Source: Sphingomonas sp. TDK1 (GTDB taxonomy: Bacteria; Pseudomonadota; Alphaproteobacteria; Sphingomonadales; Sphingomonadaceae). From it: 64,000 nucleotides of DNA. Below, in pieces: positions 8,983 through 17,113 of the stretch. The notes beneath the pieces were generated by a model. The model searched no databases. It was given only the letters and a program-made list of their open reading frames with translations, and was not told the origin of the DNA. Position 1 is the stretch's first letter. Each line of letters opens with the position of its first letter. Location: positions 79,533 to 143,532 of the forward strand of contig NZ_LXVY01000004.1 in the NCBI RefSeq assembly GCF_001650735.1, given 5' to 3'. A program made the translations under genes and the position numbers.

Positions 8983-10125
8983 ATGACATATGATTCCGCC
9001 CCTCTCGCGCTGTATGTGCATTGGCCGTTCTGCGTGTCAAAATGCCCCTATTGCGACTTCAACAGCCATGTCCGCGAAAGCGTAGATCAGGCGCGATGGC
9101 GCGATGCGCTGTTAACGGATCTCGCGTACGAGGCCGCGGCGCTGCCGGGCCGGCAGTTGGGCTCGATCTTCTTCGGCGGCGGGACACCCTCGCTGATGCC
9201 GCCCGAAACGGTGGCGGCGATTCTCGATGCCGCCGCCAAGGCCTGGACCTTCGCCGACGGGATAGAAATCACGCTGGAGGCTAATCCCTCCTCGGTCGAA
9301 GCTGCGCGCTTCGCGGATATCGCCACGGCGGGCGTGAACCGCGTATCGCTGGGGTTGCAGGCGCTTGACGACGATGCGCTCCGGTTCCTGGGCCGCGCAC
9401 ATGGCGTCGACGAGGGGCTGGCCGCATTGGCGACCGCACAAGCGACCTTTGCGCGCGTGAGCTTCGACCTGATCTACGCCCGGCCCGGCCAGTCGCTGCA
9501 AGCCTGGGAAGCGGAGCTACGTCGCGCCATCGGCTTCGGAACCGAGCATCTCTCGCTATACCAGTTGACGATCGAGCCCGGCACGCGTTTCGCAACGCTC
9601 GCCGCCAAGGGCCAGCTGACGATCCCCGATGCCGACACCGGCGCCGATCTGTTCGAGACGACACGGGCGATCACCGCGGCGGCAGGGCTGCCCGCCTATG
9701 AGATTTCCAACCATGCCCGGCCAGGTGCGGAGAGCCGACATAACCTCACCTATTGGCGCTACCGCGACTATGCCGGCATCGGCCCCGGCGCGCATGGTCG
9801 CCGTGGTGGAATCGCAACGCTGCGCCACAAGAAGCCGGAGAACTGGCTCGCCGCGATCGACCGCAACGGCCATGGCATGGAGCGCGAGGATCGGCTTGCG
9901 CCGGTCGACCGTGCGGTCGAGGCATTGCTCATGGGGCTACGGATCGGCGAAGGCGTGAATCTCGAGCGCATCACTGCACTGGCAGATGGTGCTTCGCCGA
10001 TCGATGCCGTCGCGCTCGAACGGCTGGTCGGGCATGGCCTTGCGGCACGCGAGGGAAGCCGGCTGCGAATCACCGACGCGGGCATGCCCGTGCTCGAAGC
10101 CATTCTGCGCGAGATCGTCGCTTGA
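8983..10125 (+). CDS. hemW: Radical SAM heme chaperone HemW
   Basis: 380 residues. The radical SAM cluster motif C-x3-C-x2-C is at residues 17-24 (FCVSKCPYCDF), preceded by YVHWPF. FFGGGTPS and LEANPSS follow, and an HN-x2-YW motif (RHNLTYW) separates HemW from true oxygen-independent coproporphyrinogen oxidase HemN. HemW is thought to deliver heme to target proteins rather than to decarboxylate coproporphyrinogen. The start is just downstream of tRNA-Gly. The C-terminal wing domain is complete. Confidence 0.9.
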   Translation: MTYDSAPLALYVHWPFCVSKCPYCDFNSHVRESVDQARWRDALLTDLAYEAAALPGRQLGSIFFGGGTPSLMPPETVAAILDAAAKAWTFADGIEITLEANPSSVEAARFADIATAGVNRVSLGLQALDDDALRFLGRAHGVDEGLAALATAQATFARVSFDLIYARPGQSLQAWEAELRRAIGFGTEHLSLYQLTIEPGTRFATLAAKGQLTIPDADTGADLFETTRAITAAAGLPAYEISNHARPGAESRHNLTYWRYRDYAGIGPGAHGRRGGIATLRHKKPENWLAAIDRNGHGMEREDRLAPVDRAVEALLMGLRIGEGVNLERITALADGASPIDAVALERLVGHGLAAREGSRLRITDAGMPVLEAILREIVA

Positions 10126-10137
10126 ACCTGGAGTTGG

Positions 10138-10227
10138 CATCCCGGCGAAAGCCGGGGTGCATTCGCCTCCGGGTGACGGCAAGACCCTTGAGCACCACCC
10201 CGCTCGATGCCGGCTTTCGCCGGGATG
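10138..10227. repeat. REP-like opposed hairpin pair (GAAA family)
   Basis: An 18-nt arm CATCCCGGCGAAAGCCGG (10138-10155) is exactly complementary to 10210-10227. Each arm is itself a small hairpin, CCGGC-GAAA-GCCGG, so the unit is two opposed REP-like hairpins. It lies between the 3' ends of hemW and the activator gene and may also terminate transcription. Confidence 0.8.
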
Positions 10228-10259
10228 ACAAACTATAGGTTTGTGCCGAGCGCCCGCGG

Positions 10260-11459
10260 TCAGTTCGCGCTGGCCGGCGCGGCCGACACCGTCACGATCG
10301 AGCCGTCGCGCACTTCCTGCACCTCCAACGCGCGTGCGGCGATGCCGTCGCGGCCGAAACGGAAGGCGCCATCGACGCCGCCGAAGTCGTGGTCGACCAA
10401 CATCGATGCCGGGAAGTCGGTGTTGTTCTTCCAGTCGCGCGCGATCCGCACCGTCAGCAGTACCGCGTCATAGCCCAGCGCCGACAGCCGGTACGGGGCC
10501 GCGCCGAAGCGGGTGCGATACTTCACCGCATATTGACGGTAGACGCCGTCCGGCACGCTGGCGAACCAGGATCCGTTGAGTACCGGGCGGCTGGCGATCG
10601 CCGAATCGGTGTTCCACAATTCGGTGCCCAGCACGCGCGCAGCCTTGCCGGCGGGGGTGCGGCGAATGGCCGGCACCGCGAGCGTGGCCGATCCTGCGCT
10701 GCCCGCAATCAGGATGGCCTGATAGGAAACGCCCGAAAGTTTCGCGATCGCCGCGTTCATCGAACCCGGCCGTGCATCGTAATTCTGCATGGCAAGCACT
10801 TTGCCGCCGGCGCTCTCCACCGCGCGGAGAAATGCCGTCGAACTGCGCTGGCCATAGACGCCGGAGGGGATCAACCCGGCGAACTGGGTAATGCCGTTCC
10901 CCTTGGCATAATCGACGACGCGTTCGATCGACTGGGTGGGCGAATAGCCGAGCAGGTACACGCCGTTCCCGGCGGCGCTGGCGTCGTTGGAGAAGCTGAG
11001 CACCGGCACCCGCGCCTTGCGCGCGATCGGCGCGACCGCGCGGGCATCCTCGCCCAGCAGCGGCCCGAGGATCAGCTTGTTGCCCTCGGCCACCGCGCGC
11101 TCGGCAGCGGCGACCGCCCCGCCGGGGCCGGCGGTGTCATAGCTGGTGATGCGGATCGCATCGGTGTTGGTGTCGAGGATCGCAAGCTGCGTCGCATTCT
11201 GCAGCGAGCGGCCGAGCCCGGCATTGGTGCCGGTAAGCGGCACGAGCAGCGCCACGCGGTGGCGCGCGACGTCCTGCGGCAGCCCCTGCTGGATCGGCGT
11301 GTTCGGCCGCTCGGCCGGGCGCTCGGCCGGGGCGAGCGGCGCGGTCGGCGGACCGCCGCGCGGCGCGACGCAGGCGCTGGCCAAAAGCGCGAGACCGGTT
11401 ACGGCCAAACGAAGGGACGCGATGCGTCCCGGTTGCGATCTGCCGCTGCCCTCTGCCAT
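10260..11459 (-). CDS. Penicillin-binding protein activator (LpoA-like lipoprotein)
   Basis: 399 residues. An N-terminal signal with lipobox (LLASAC) and a Pro-rich linker precede a type-1 periplasmic-binding fold (RVALLVPLTG, LILGPLLGEDA, LGTELWN). This matches the C-terminal, LivJ-like domain of LpoA proteins, which stimulate PBP1a peptidoglycan synthesis from the outer membrane. The N-terminal TPR part of enterobacterial LpoA is lacking, as is usual in alphaproteobacteria. The start is only 11 nt from the divergent rsmI start, a conserved arrangement in many Gram-negatives (lpoA next to rsmI and yraN). Confidence 0.85.
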   Translation of the reverse strand: MAEGSGRSQPGRIASLRLAVTGLALLASACVAPRGGPPTAPLAPAERPAERPNTPIQQGLPQDVARHRVALLVPLTGTNAGLGRSLQNATQLAILDTNTDAIRITSYDTAGPGGAVAAAERAVAEGNKLILGPLLGEDARAVAPIARKARVPVLSFSNDASAAGNGVYLLGYSPTQSIERVVDYAKGNGITQFAGLIPSGVYGQRSSTAFLRAVESAGGKVLAMQNYDARPGSMNAAIAKLSGVSYQAILIAGSAGSATLAVPAIRRTPAGKAARVLGTELWNTDSAIASRPVLNGSWFASVPDGVYRQYAVKYRTRFGAAPYRLSALGYDAVLLTVRIARDWKNNTDFPASMLVDHDFGGVDGAFRFGRDGIAARALEVQEVRDGSIVTVSAAPASAN

Positions 11460-11470
11460 GACACTCCCCG

Positions 11471-12304
11471 ATGGAAAACACGCTTGCGCCCGGCCTCTAT
11501 ATCGTCGCCACCCCGATCGGCAATCTCGGTGACCTGTCGCCGCGCGCCAGCATGATACTCTCTCAAGCCGATGTGGTTGCAGTGGAAGACAGCCGCGTAA
11601 CCGCCGGCCTGCTCCGCCATATCGGGGTGAAGCGGCCGATGCAGCCCTATCACGACCATAATGCAGATGCGGTGCGCCCCGGCCTGATCGCGCGGATGGG
11701 GAGCGAAGCGGTGGCGCTGGTCTCGGACGCGGGCACGCCGCTGATCTCCGACCCCGGCTACAAGCTGGTCCGCGACGCCCGCGCGGCGGGCCACACCGTG
11801 GTGACGATCCCCGGCCCCTGCGCCGCCATCGCCGCGCTCACGCTGGCCGGCCTGCCCACCGACCGCTTCTTCTTCCTCGGCTTCCTGCCGAGCAAGGCGC
11901 ATGCGCGGGCGGAAGCCATCGCGGAAGTCGCCGCGATCAAGGCGACGCTGATCCTCTACGAATCGGGACCGCGCCTCGCCGCGTGCCTCGCCGCGCTCGC
12001 GGAGGGCTTGGGGGATCGCGAGGCCGGGGTCGCGCGGGAAATCACCAAGAAGTTCGAGGAATGCGTGACCGGCACGCTCGCCACCCTCGCCGCGCGCTAC
12101 GCCGAGGCGCCGCCCAAGGGCGAAATCGTCATCATCGTCGGCCCGCCCGGCGAAGCGCCGCCCGCGACCGAAGAGGATGCCGACACCGCGCTTGCCGAGG
12201 CGCTGACCCGCCTGCCGGCGTCCAAGGCGGCGGGGGAGGTTGCCAAGAAGCTGGGGCTTGACCGCAAGGCGCTATACGCCCGCGCAATGGAGCTGAAGGG
12301 ATGA
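11471..12304 (+). CDS. rsmI: 16S rRNA 2'-O-ribose C1402 methyltransferase RsmI
   Basis: 277 residues, normal for the family. Tetrapyrrole methylase fold: LYIVATPIGNLGD at the N-terminus, EDSR near residue 38, GTPLISDPGYKLV, and IPGPCA in the middle. RsmI uses S-adenosylmethionine to methylate the ribose of C1402 of 16S rRNA. A short C-terminal helical region is present. The last 4 nt overlap the next gene, so the two are translationally coupled. Confidence 0.95.
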   Translation: MENTLAPGLYIVATPIGNLGDLSPRASMILSQADVVAVEDSRVTAGLLRHIGVKRPMQPYHDHNADAVRPGLIARMGSEAVALVSDAGTPLISDPGYKLVRDARAAGHTVVTIPGPCAAIAALTLAGLPTDRFFFLGFLPSKAHARAEAIAEVAAIKATLILYESGPRLAACLAALAEGLGDREAGVAREITKKFEECVTGTLATLAARYAEAPPKGEIVIIVGPPGEAPPATEEDADTALAEALTRLPASKAAGEVAKKLGLDRKALYARAMELKG

Positions 12305-12654
12305 GGGACCGCCGTGCTGCCGAGGCCCGTGGTCGCGACGGCGAGCGCCGCGCCGCCTGGTGGCTGTGGCTCCGCGGCTGGCGCATCCTCGGCCAGCGCA
12401 TCCGCACGCCGGCGGGAGAAGTCGACATCGTCGCGCGGCGCGGCAACCTGGTGACGTTCGTGGAAGTGAAGACGCGCAAATCCGCGGCCGAACTCGATTA
12501 TGCGATCGACGAGCGCCGCCTCGCCCGCGTCGCAGCCGCCGCCGAACTGTTGATGCCGCGCTATGCCGGGCCCGGCGATGATATCCGCGTGGACGTGATC
12601 CTCATTGCCCCGCGCACGCTGCCTCGCCATATCGAGAACGCCTGGATCGGGTGA
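12301..12654 (+). CDS. UPF0102 (YraN-family) nuclease-like protein
   Basis: 117 residues. The UPF0102 signature is present: GxxxExxAxxWL-like start (RDGERRAAWWLWLRGW), then GEVDIVARR and VTFVEVKTRKS, equivalent to the D-x-n-E-x-K motif of restriction-endonuclease-like folds. The family's biochemical role is unsettled. ATGA overlap with rsmI and the order rsmI-yraN are conserved across proteobacteria. Confidence 0.92.
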   Translation: MRDRRAAEARGRDGERRAAWWLWLRGWRILGQRIRTPAGEVDIVARRGNLVTFVEVKTRKSAAELDYAIDERRLARVAAAAELLMPRYAGPGDDIRVDVILIAPRTLPRHIENAWIG

Positions 12655-12685
12655 TGTAGCCCGACAAAACACCCTCGGAGGCCCA

Positions 12686-13642
12686 ATGTCGCTCACCGTC
12701 GCCGTGCAGATGGACCCGCTCGATTCGATCAACATTGCGGGCGATTCGAGCTTCGCGCTGATGCTCTCGGCGCAAACGCGCGGCCACCGGCTGTTCCACT
12801 ATGCGCCCGAGGACCTGAACTACAGCGCCGGCCGGGTGTGGACCCGCGCGCACCCGGTGACGGTGCAACGCGTCGCGGGCGACCATTTCCACTTTGGCGA
12901 TCCGGTGAAGCTCGATCTCGGCGAAAAGGCCGATGTCGTGCTGATGCGCCAGGATCCCCCCTTCGACCTGGGCTATATCACCGCGACCCACCTGCTCGAA
13001 CGCATAGCCGATCGCACGCTGGTGGTGAACGACCCCGCCCATGTGCGCAACGCGCCGGAAAAGGTGTGGGTGCTCGATTTCGCGCAATTCATGCCGCCGA
13101 CGCTCGTCACCCGTTCGGTGGACGAGGCCAAGGCGTTCCTCGCCGAGCATGGCGAGATCGTCGTCAAGCCGCTGCACGGCAATGGCGGCAAGGCCATCTT
13201 CAAGATCGGCCGCGACGGCGCCAACCTCTCCTCGCTGATCGAGGTGTTCAACACCGCCTATCGCGAGCCGCATATGGTGCAGGCTTTCCTTCCGGACATC
13301 GTGAAGGGCGACAAGCGAATCGTGCTGGTCGACGGCGAAGTCGCCGGCGCGATCAACCGGCTACCCGGCGAGGGCGAGATCCGTTCGAATCTGGCGGTCG
13401 GCGGATCGGCGGCGAAGACCGAACTGACGACCCGCGAGAAGGAAATCTGCGCGGTATTGGGCCCGGAACTGAAGAGGCGCGGGCTCCTTTTCGTCGGTAT
13501 CGACGTTATCGGCGGACAATGGCTGACCGAAATCAACGTCACTTCGCCCACGGGCATCGTCGCGATCGACCGGTTCAACGGCTCCGATACGGCAGGCATG
13601 ATCTGGGACGCGATCGAGGCCCGGGTCGCCGCGCGCGGCTGA
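12686..13642 (+). CDS. gshB: Glutathione synthetase
   Basis: 318 residues, as expected for bacterial GshB. It joins gamma-glutamylcysteine and glycine using ATP in the cytoplasm. MSLTVAVQMDPL is the typical start. ATP-grasp features include VLMRQDPPFD, VVKPLHGNGGKAIF, the acidic strand FVGIDVIGG and TEINVTSPTG. The ATG at 12686 has GGAGG 5 nt upstream, so longer in-frame starts are not used. A DedA gene follows 15 nt after the stop. Confidence 0.95.
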   Translation: MSLTVAVQMDPLDSINIAGDSSFALMLSAQTRGHRLFHYAPEDLNYSAGRVWTRAHPVTVQRVAGDHFHFGDPVKLDLGEKADVVLMRQDPPFDLGYITATHLLERIADRTLVVNDPAHVRNAPEKVWVLDFAQFMPPTLVTRSVDEAKAFLAEHGEIVVKPLHGNGGKAIFKIGRDGANLSSLIEVFNTAYREPHMVQAFLPDIVKGDKRIVLVDGEVAGAINRLPGEGEIRSNLAVGGSAAKTELTTREKEICAVLGPELKRRGLLFVGIDVIGGQWLTEINVTSPTGIVAIDRFNGSDTAGMIWDAIEARVAARG

Positions 13643-13657
13643 TCGGATCCTGACGCG

Positions 13658-14245
13658 ATGGCGATGATCCTCGGCTGGGGCTATTGGGGCATCTTCCTGC
13701 TGATGGTGCTGGAAAATGTCGTGCCCCCGGTGCCCTCCGAGGCGATCATGGGCATGGCCGGCATCGGCGCGGCAAAGGGACATTTCGACCCGGTGCTGCT
13801 CGTCGTGGTCGGCACGCTCGGCACCGTGCTCGGCAATCTGTTCTGGTGGGAGATCGGGCGGCGGCTAGGCTATGAGCGGCTACAGCCTTTCGTGGCGCGC
13901 TGGGGTCGCTGGTTGACGGTCGAATGGCACGATGTCGAGCGTTTCAAGGGCTATTTCGATCGCTGGGGCGGGCCCACCATCTTCGTGTTTCGCTTCATGC
14001 CGTTCGGCCGCACCATCATCTCGCTGCCGGCCGGCCTGATGCACATGCCCTTCTGGCGGTTCTGTGCCTATACGGCGGCGGGCAGCGCGATCTGGAACGC
14101 GGCACTGGTGGGGGTCGGCTATGGGCTGGGCAGAGCGGTGGCGGAGATCGACCGCTTCGTGACGCCCGCGATCATCGTCGGCGTGGCGGCGATGCTGGTC
14201 TTCTATGTATGGCGCGTGCTGACCTGGAAGCCGCGCCAAGCATAG
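13658..14245 (+). CDS. DedA-family membrane protein
   Basis: 195 residues with a re-entrant/TM pattern typical of DedA/VTT proteins: ENVVPPVPSEAIMGMAG near the N-terminus, a glycine-rich G-x-x-x-G helix, FVFRFMPFGRTIISLPAG in the middle and a C-terminal TM segment. DedA proteins act in the inner membrane, and several are undecaprenyl phosphate or phospholipid flippases. The first ATG of MAMILGWGYWG is chosen. It converges on xerC with 1 nt between stops. Confidence 0.9.
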   Translation: MAMILGWGYWGIFLLMVLENVVPPVPSEAIMGMAGIGAAKGHFDPVLLVVVGTLGTVLGNLFWWEIGRRLGYERLQPFVARWGRWLTVEWHDVERFKGYFDRWGGPTIFVFRFMPFGRTIISLPAGLMHMPFWRFCAYTAAGSAIWNAALVGVGYGLGRAVAEIDRFVTPAIIVGVAAMLVFYVWRVLTWKPRQA

Positions 14246-14246
14246 C

Positions 14247-15140
14247 CTAGGCCCGCGGATGGGCGTTTCGATACACATCCAGGAGATGCGCGGCATCGAC
14301 CGCGGTGTAGACTTGCGTCGAACTTAGGCTCGCATGCCCGAGCAATTCCTGCAACGCGCGAAGGTCCGCGCCGCGACCGAGCAGATGCGTTGCGAAGCTG
14401 TGCCGCAACGCGTGCGGCGTGGTGCGGTCCGACAGGCCCAGGCTGGTACGTGCCGACCGCACCGCCTTGCGAATCGCGCCCGGCGGCAACGGGCCGCCCT
14501 TGGCGCCGCGGAACAACGGCAGGTCGCGCGCGGTGCCCCAGGGGCAGGCGGCGACATAGGCTTCGATCGCCGCACGCACCTCCGGCAACAACGGCACGTC
14601 GCGTGTCTTGTCGCGCTTGCCGGTGACGCGCAGCGTCGCGCCCAGCGGGAGTGCGGCACCGCTCAGCGCGACCGCCTCGCCGATGCGCAGGCCGGCACCG
14701 TAGAGCAGCAGCAGCACCGCCCAATCGCGCGCCGCGATCCAGGGCTCGCGCGCCTCGTCCGACGCCCATTCGGCAAGCGCCACGGCCTCGTGCGGCGCGA
14801 TCGGGCGGGGCAGGCCCTTCTTCACTTTGGGGCCACGCAAGCGCGGCAGCTGGGCATCGTCGCCGCCGGCGAATTTCAGGAAGGCGCGAACGGCGGAAAG
14901 CTCGCGCGCGGCGGAGGCATTGGACAGCCCCTCGCCGCGGCGATGGGCGAGATAGGCTCGTAGATCGGCGGCGCCGACCTTGGCGAGCGTGTCCTGCGCG
15001 ATGGGGCCGCCCCAATGCTCTTGGAGAAAGCGCAGCAACCGGATGGCGGTCGCCTCATAGGCACGGATCGTGTGCACAGAGCGCCGCCGGTCGCGACCGA
15101 GATGCTCGGCGAAGCGGCGCGGGAGGGGGAGGTCGGTCAT
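14247..15140 (-). CDS. xerC: Tyrosine recombinase XerC
   Basis: 297 residues. An N-terminal SAM-like core-binding domain precedes a catalytic domain with the tyrosine-recombinase residues: Arg in LRIGEAV, the box HALRHSFATHLL, the LLGHAS histidine, and the nucleophilic Tyr in STQVYT. It resolves chromosome dimers with XerD at dif. The start at 15140 (MTDLPLPRRF) gives the family length; the reading frame stays open further upstream only through repeat DNA. Confidence 0.92.
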   Translation of the reverse strand: MTDLPLPRRFAEHLGRDRRRSVHTIRAYEATAIRLLRFLQEHWGGPIAQDTLAKVGAADLRAYLAHRRGEGLSNASAARELSAVRAFLKFAGGDDAQLPRLRGPKVKKGLPRPIAPHEAVALAEWASDEAREPWIAARDWAVLLLLYGAGLRIGEAVALSGAALPLGATLRVTGKRDKTRDVPLLPEVRAAIEAYVAACPWGTARDLPLFRGAKGGPLPPGAIRKAVRSARTSLGLSDRTTPHALRHSFATHLLGRGADLRALQELLGHASLSSTQVYTAVDAAHLLDVYRNAHPRA

Positions 15141-15191
15141 GGGTGCGGCGCCCCTGCCTTGGACTTGAGCCCCCCAAAGAGACCGTCGTCC

Positions 15192-15278
15192 TTCCCGCGG
15201 AGGCGGGAATCCATTCGCCTGTACGCCGGAGGAACGAACCGCCGCATCAGCGCCAATGGATTCCCGCCTTCGCGGGAA
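15192..15278. repeat. REP-like opposed hairpin pair upstream of xerC
   Basis: Two 24-nt arms (15192-15215 and 15255-15278) are inverted copies with one mismatch. Each contains a hairpin of the type TTCCCGC-n4-GCGGGAA. This is the same design as the element at 10138-10227 (opposed units, small purine-rich or TTCG loops). Confidence 0.8.
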
Positions 15279-15374
15279 TGACAAGGGACCTGACCGGACG
15301 CGGGTGCATCGCACGACCGGGCGACGGGAAGGCCGCAGCGGAGTCCGAACCTTCCACGCCAGTCCCTCCCCTAA

Positions 15375-15396
15375 CCCCTCCCGCAAGCGGGAGGGG
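15375..15396. repeat. C/G-rich hairpin downstream of tal
   Basis: CCCCTCCCGC and GCGGGAGGGG flank a 2-nt AA loop, forming a perfect hairpin 22 nt after the transaldolase stop. It could terminate tal transcription but belongs in shape to the second palindrome family of this window. Confidence 0.6.
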
Positions 15397-15417
15397 AAGT
15401 TACGCTTCAACCCAGAC

Positions 15418-16071
15418 TCAACCGATCGTCTGGCCGGTCTTGGCCCAATCGGCCATGAACGACTCGATGCCCTTGTCGGTCAGCGGATGCTTGACGAGCT
15501 GCTTGATCACCGCCGGCGGGGCGGTCATCACATCGGCACCGATCTTGGCGGCCTGCAGCACATGGATCGGGTGGCGGACGCTGGCGACCAGGATCTCGGT
15601 GGCGAAATCATAATTGTCGTAGATCAGGCGGATGTCTTCGATCAGGTCCATGCCGTCGAAGCCGATATCGTCGTGGCGGCCGACGAAGGGCGAGATGAAG
15701 GTCGCGCCCGCCTTGGCAGCGAGCAGCGCCTGGTTGGCCGAGAAGCAGAGGGTGACGTTGACCATCGTGCCGTCGTCGGTGAGCGCCTTGCACGCCTTGA
15801 GGCCGTCGATCGTCAGCGGCAGCTTGACCGCGACATTGTCGGCGATCTTCCGGACGATTTCCGCCTCGCGCATCATGCCCTCGAAATCGAGCGCGACGAC
15901 CTCGGCCGAGACCGGGCCTTCGACGATCTCGCAGATCTCCGCCACCACTTCGAGGAAGTTGCGGCCCGACTTGGCGATCAGCGACGGGTTGGTGGTGACG
16001 CCGTCGAGCAGCCCGGCATCGGCCAGGTCGCGGATGTCGTCGATGATGGCGGTGTCGGCGAAGAACTTCAT
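15418..16071 (-). CDS. tal: Transaldolase, small (TalC/Fsa-like) type
   Basis: 217 residues, the short decameric class of transaldolase/fructose-6-phosphate aldolase. MKFFADTA and GVTTNPSL mark the start, with Schiff-base lysine K83 in AVKLPLT. Residue 57 is Glu (SAEVVAL); fructose-6-phosphate aldolase FsaA of E. coli has Gln59 at this place, while transaldolases carry Glu, so I call it a transaldolase of the pentose phosphate pathway. GGAAGG sits 7 nt before the ATG. The gene lies between xerC and two small secreted proteins. Confidence 0.88.
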   Translation of the reverse strand: MKFFADTAIIDDIRDLADAGLLDGVTTNPSLIAKSGRNFLEVVAEICEIVEGPVSAEVVALDFEGMMREAEIVRKIADNVAVKLPLTIDGLKACKALTDDGTMVNVTLCFSANQALLAAKAGATFISPFVGRHDDIGFDGMDLIEDIRLIYDNYDFATEILVASVRHPIHVLQAAKIGADVMTAPPAVIKQLVKHPLTDKGIESFMADWAKTGQTIG

Positions 16072-16104
16072 GGCAGAACCTTCCAGTGGAGTGTTGCCGC
16101 CCGC

Positions 16105-16521
16105 CTAGCCGACCCGGCCGCGCCGGGCAAACCCCTGCGAAGGGTTGCCATAGACCAGCATCAGCTTCACCTGCGGCTTCTGCAGCTTGCCGATGGTGAC
16201 GCGGTAGGTGCCGGGTTCGAGGCGGTAATAGACGATCTTATCGATCTTCGCGCAGGTGACACCCGGCGCGCGGGAGGCCATGCGCAAGGGACGGCCGCTG
16301 CCCTTGGCCACGTCGATCCAGCCGGGCTGGTCCGCCGCGATGCCGAAGGTGCCGGCCTTGCGGATGGTCACCTGGGTTTCCGCCGCGCCGTTCTTCGCGG
16401 CAATCGTCGTCGCATGGCGGGTATCAAGCCCGTCGGCGCTGCGTTCCCAGCCCGACAAGGATCGCGGAAGCTCGGTGCATTGCGGCACCGTCAACATCAT
16501 TCCAGCTACGAATATCAGCAT
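16105..16521 (-). CDS. Small secreted protein, paralogue of the next gene (unknown function)
   Basis: 138 residues with a hydrophobic N-terminus (MLIFVAGMMLTV) that could be a short signal peptide. It shares with the upstream neighbour the segments QVTIRKAGTFGIAADQPGWIDV, a Cys-containing CAKIDKIV segment and LEPGTYRVT, all in the same order, so the two are tandem paralogues. GGGGAG lies 7 nt before the ATG. I do not recognise a characterised family; a small beta-rich periplasmic domain is likely. Two cysteines (near residues 15 and 90) could pair in the periplasm. Confidence 0.7.
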   Translation of the reverse strand: MLIFVAGMMLTVPQCTELPRSLSGWERSADGLDTRHATTIAAKNGAAETQVTIRKAGTFGIAADQPGWIDVAKGSGRPLRMASRAPGVTCAKIDKIVYYRLEPGTYRVTIGKLQKPQVKLMLVYGNPSQGFARRGRVG

Positions 16522-16584
16522 CGCCGACTCCCCTGTTCAGCGAGTCGCTGTTCTATATTCGTTCCACCCCGAGAACAAGCCGAT

Positions 16585-17037
16585 TCAGTTCGGCACCAGC
16601 ATCATCTTCGCCTTGGTCTGCGCCAGGCCGCTGGCGAAGGCCCGGTAGGTGCCCGGCGCCAGCTCGAAGCGCACGATCTTGCGGATCGTCGAGCAATCCG
16701 GCCCATGCCCATGCGCCACCGACTTCAGCGCCGCGCCCCCAGCCGCCCCCGGCACCACGTCGATCCAGCCCGGCTGGTCGAGCGCGATGCCATAGGTGCC
16801 GGCCTTGGCGATGCGGAATTCGATCGTCGCCGCCCGCCCCGGCTTGGCGCCCTTGGGCAGGCCCTTGAGCGTCGAGGCGTCGACCGTCGCCAGCGATACT
16901 GCCTTGTCCGCCACCAGCTCGTCGCCGGGGGTGCTCCAGCCGGCGAGCGCGACCGGCAGGCTGGCGTCGGGCGCCTTGCACGCGGTGGTCGCCTGGGCGG
17001 GCGCGGTCTGGGCGAGCAGCAGGGCGAGCAACAGCAT
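16585..17037 (-). CDS. Small secreted protein, tandem paralogue (unknown function)
   Basis: 150 residues from the ATG at 17037, which has AGGAGA 7 nt upstream. The N-terminus MLLLALLLAQTAPAQA is a clean signal peptide. Two cysteines (about 20 and 118) flank a beta-rich body with IALDQPGWIDV, STIRKIVRF and LAPGTYRAF, matching the downstream paralogue motif by motif. It is divergent from priA by 76 nt. No catalytic motif is recognised, so function is open. Confidence 0.75.
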   Translation of the reverse strand: MLLLALLLAQTAPAQATTACKAPDASLPVALAGWSTPGDELVADKAVSLATVDASTLKGLPKGAKPGRAATIEFRIAKAGTYGIALDQPGWIDVVPGAAGGAALKSVAHGHGPDCSTIRKIVRFELAPGTYRAFASGLAQTKAKMMLVPN

Positions 17038-17113
17038 CGGCGGGTCTCCTTGGACGACGAACCGGCGATACGGGATTCCCGTTCCGTCGAAAATGCCCAT
17101 ATGAGGGCCGATC

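Noticed and set aside
15141..15410. N-terminal extension of xerC through the repeat region
   Set aside because: The added 90 residues are encoded by REP-like and C/G palindromes and do not belong to the recombinase fold; the start at 15140 gives the normal length.
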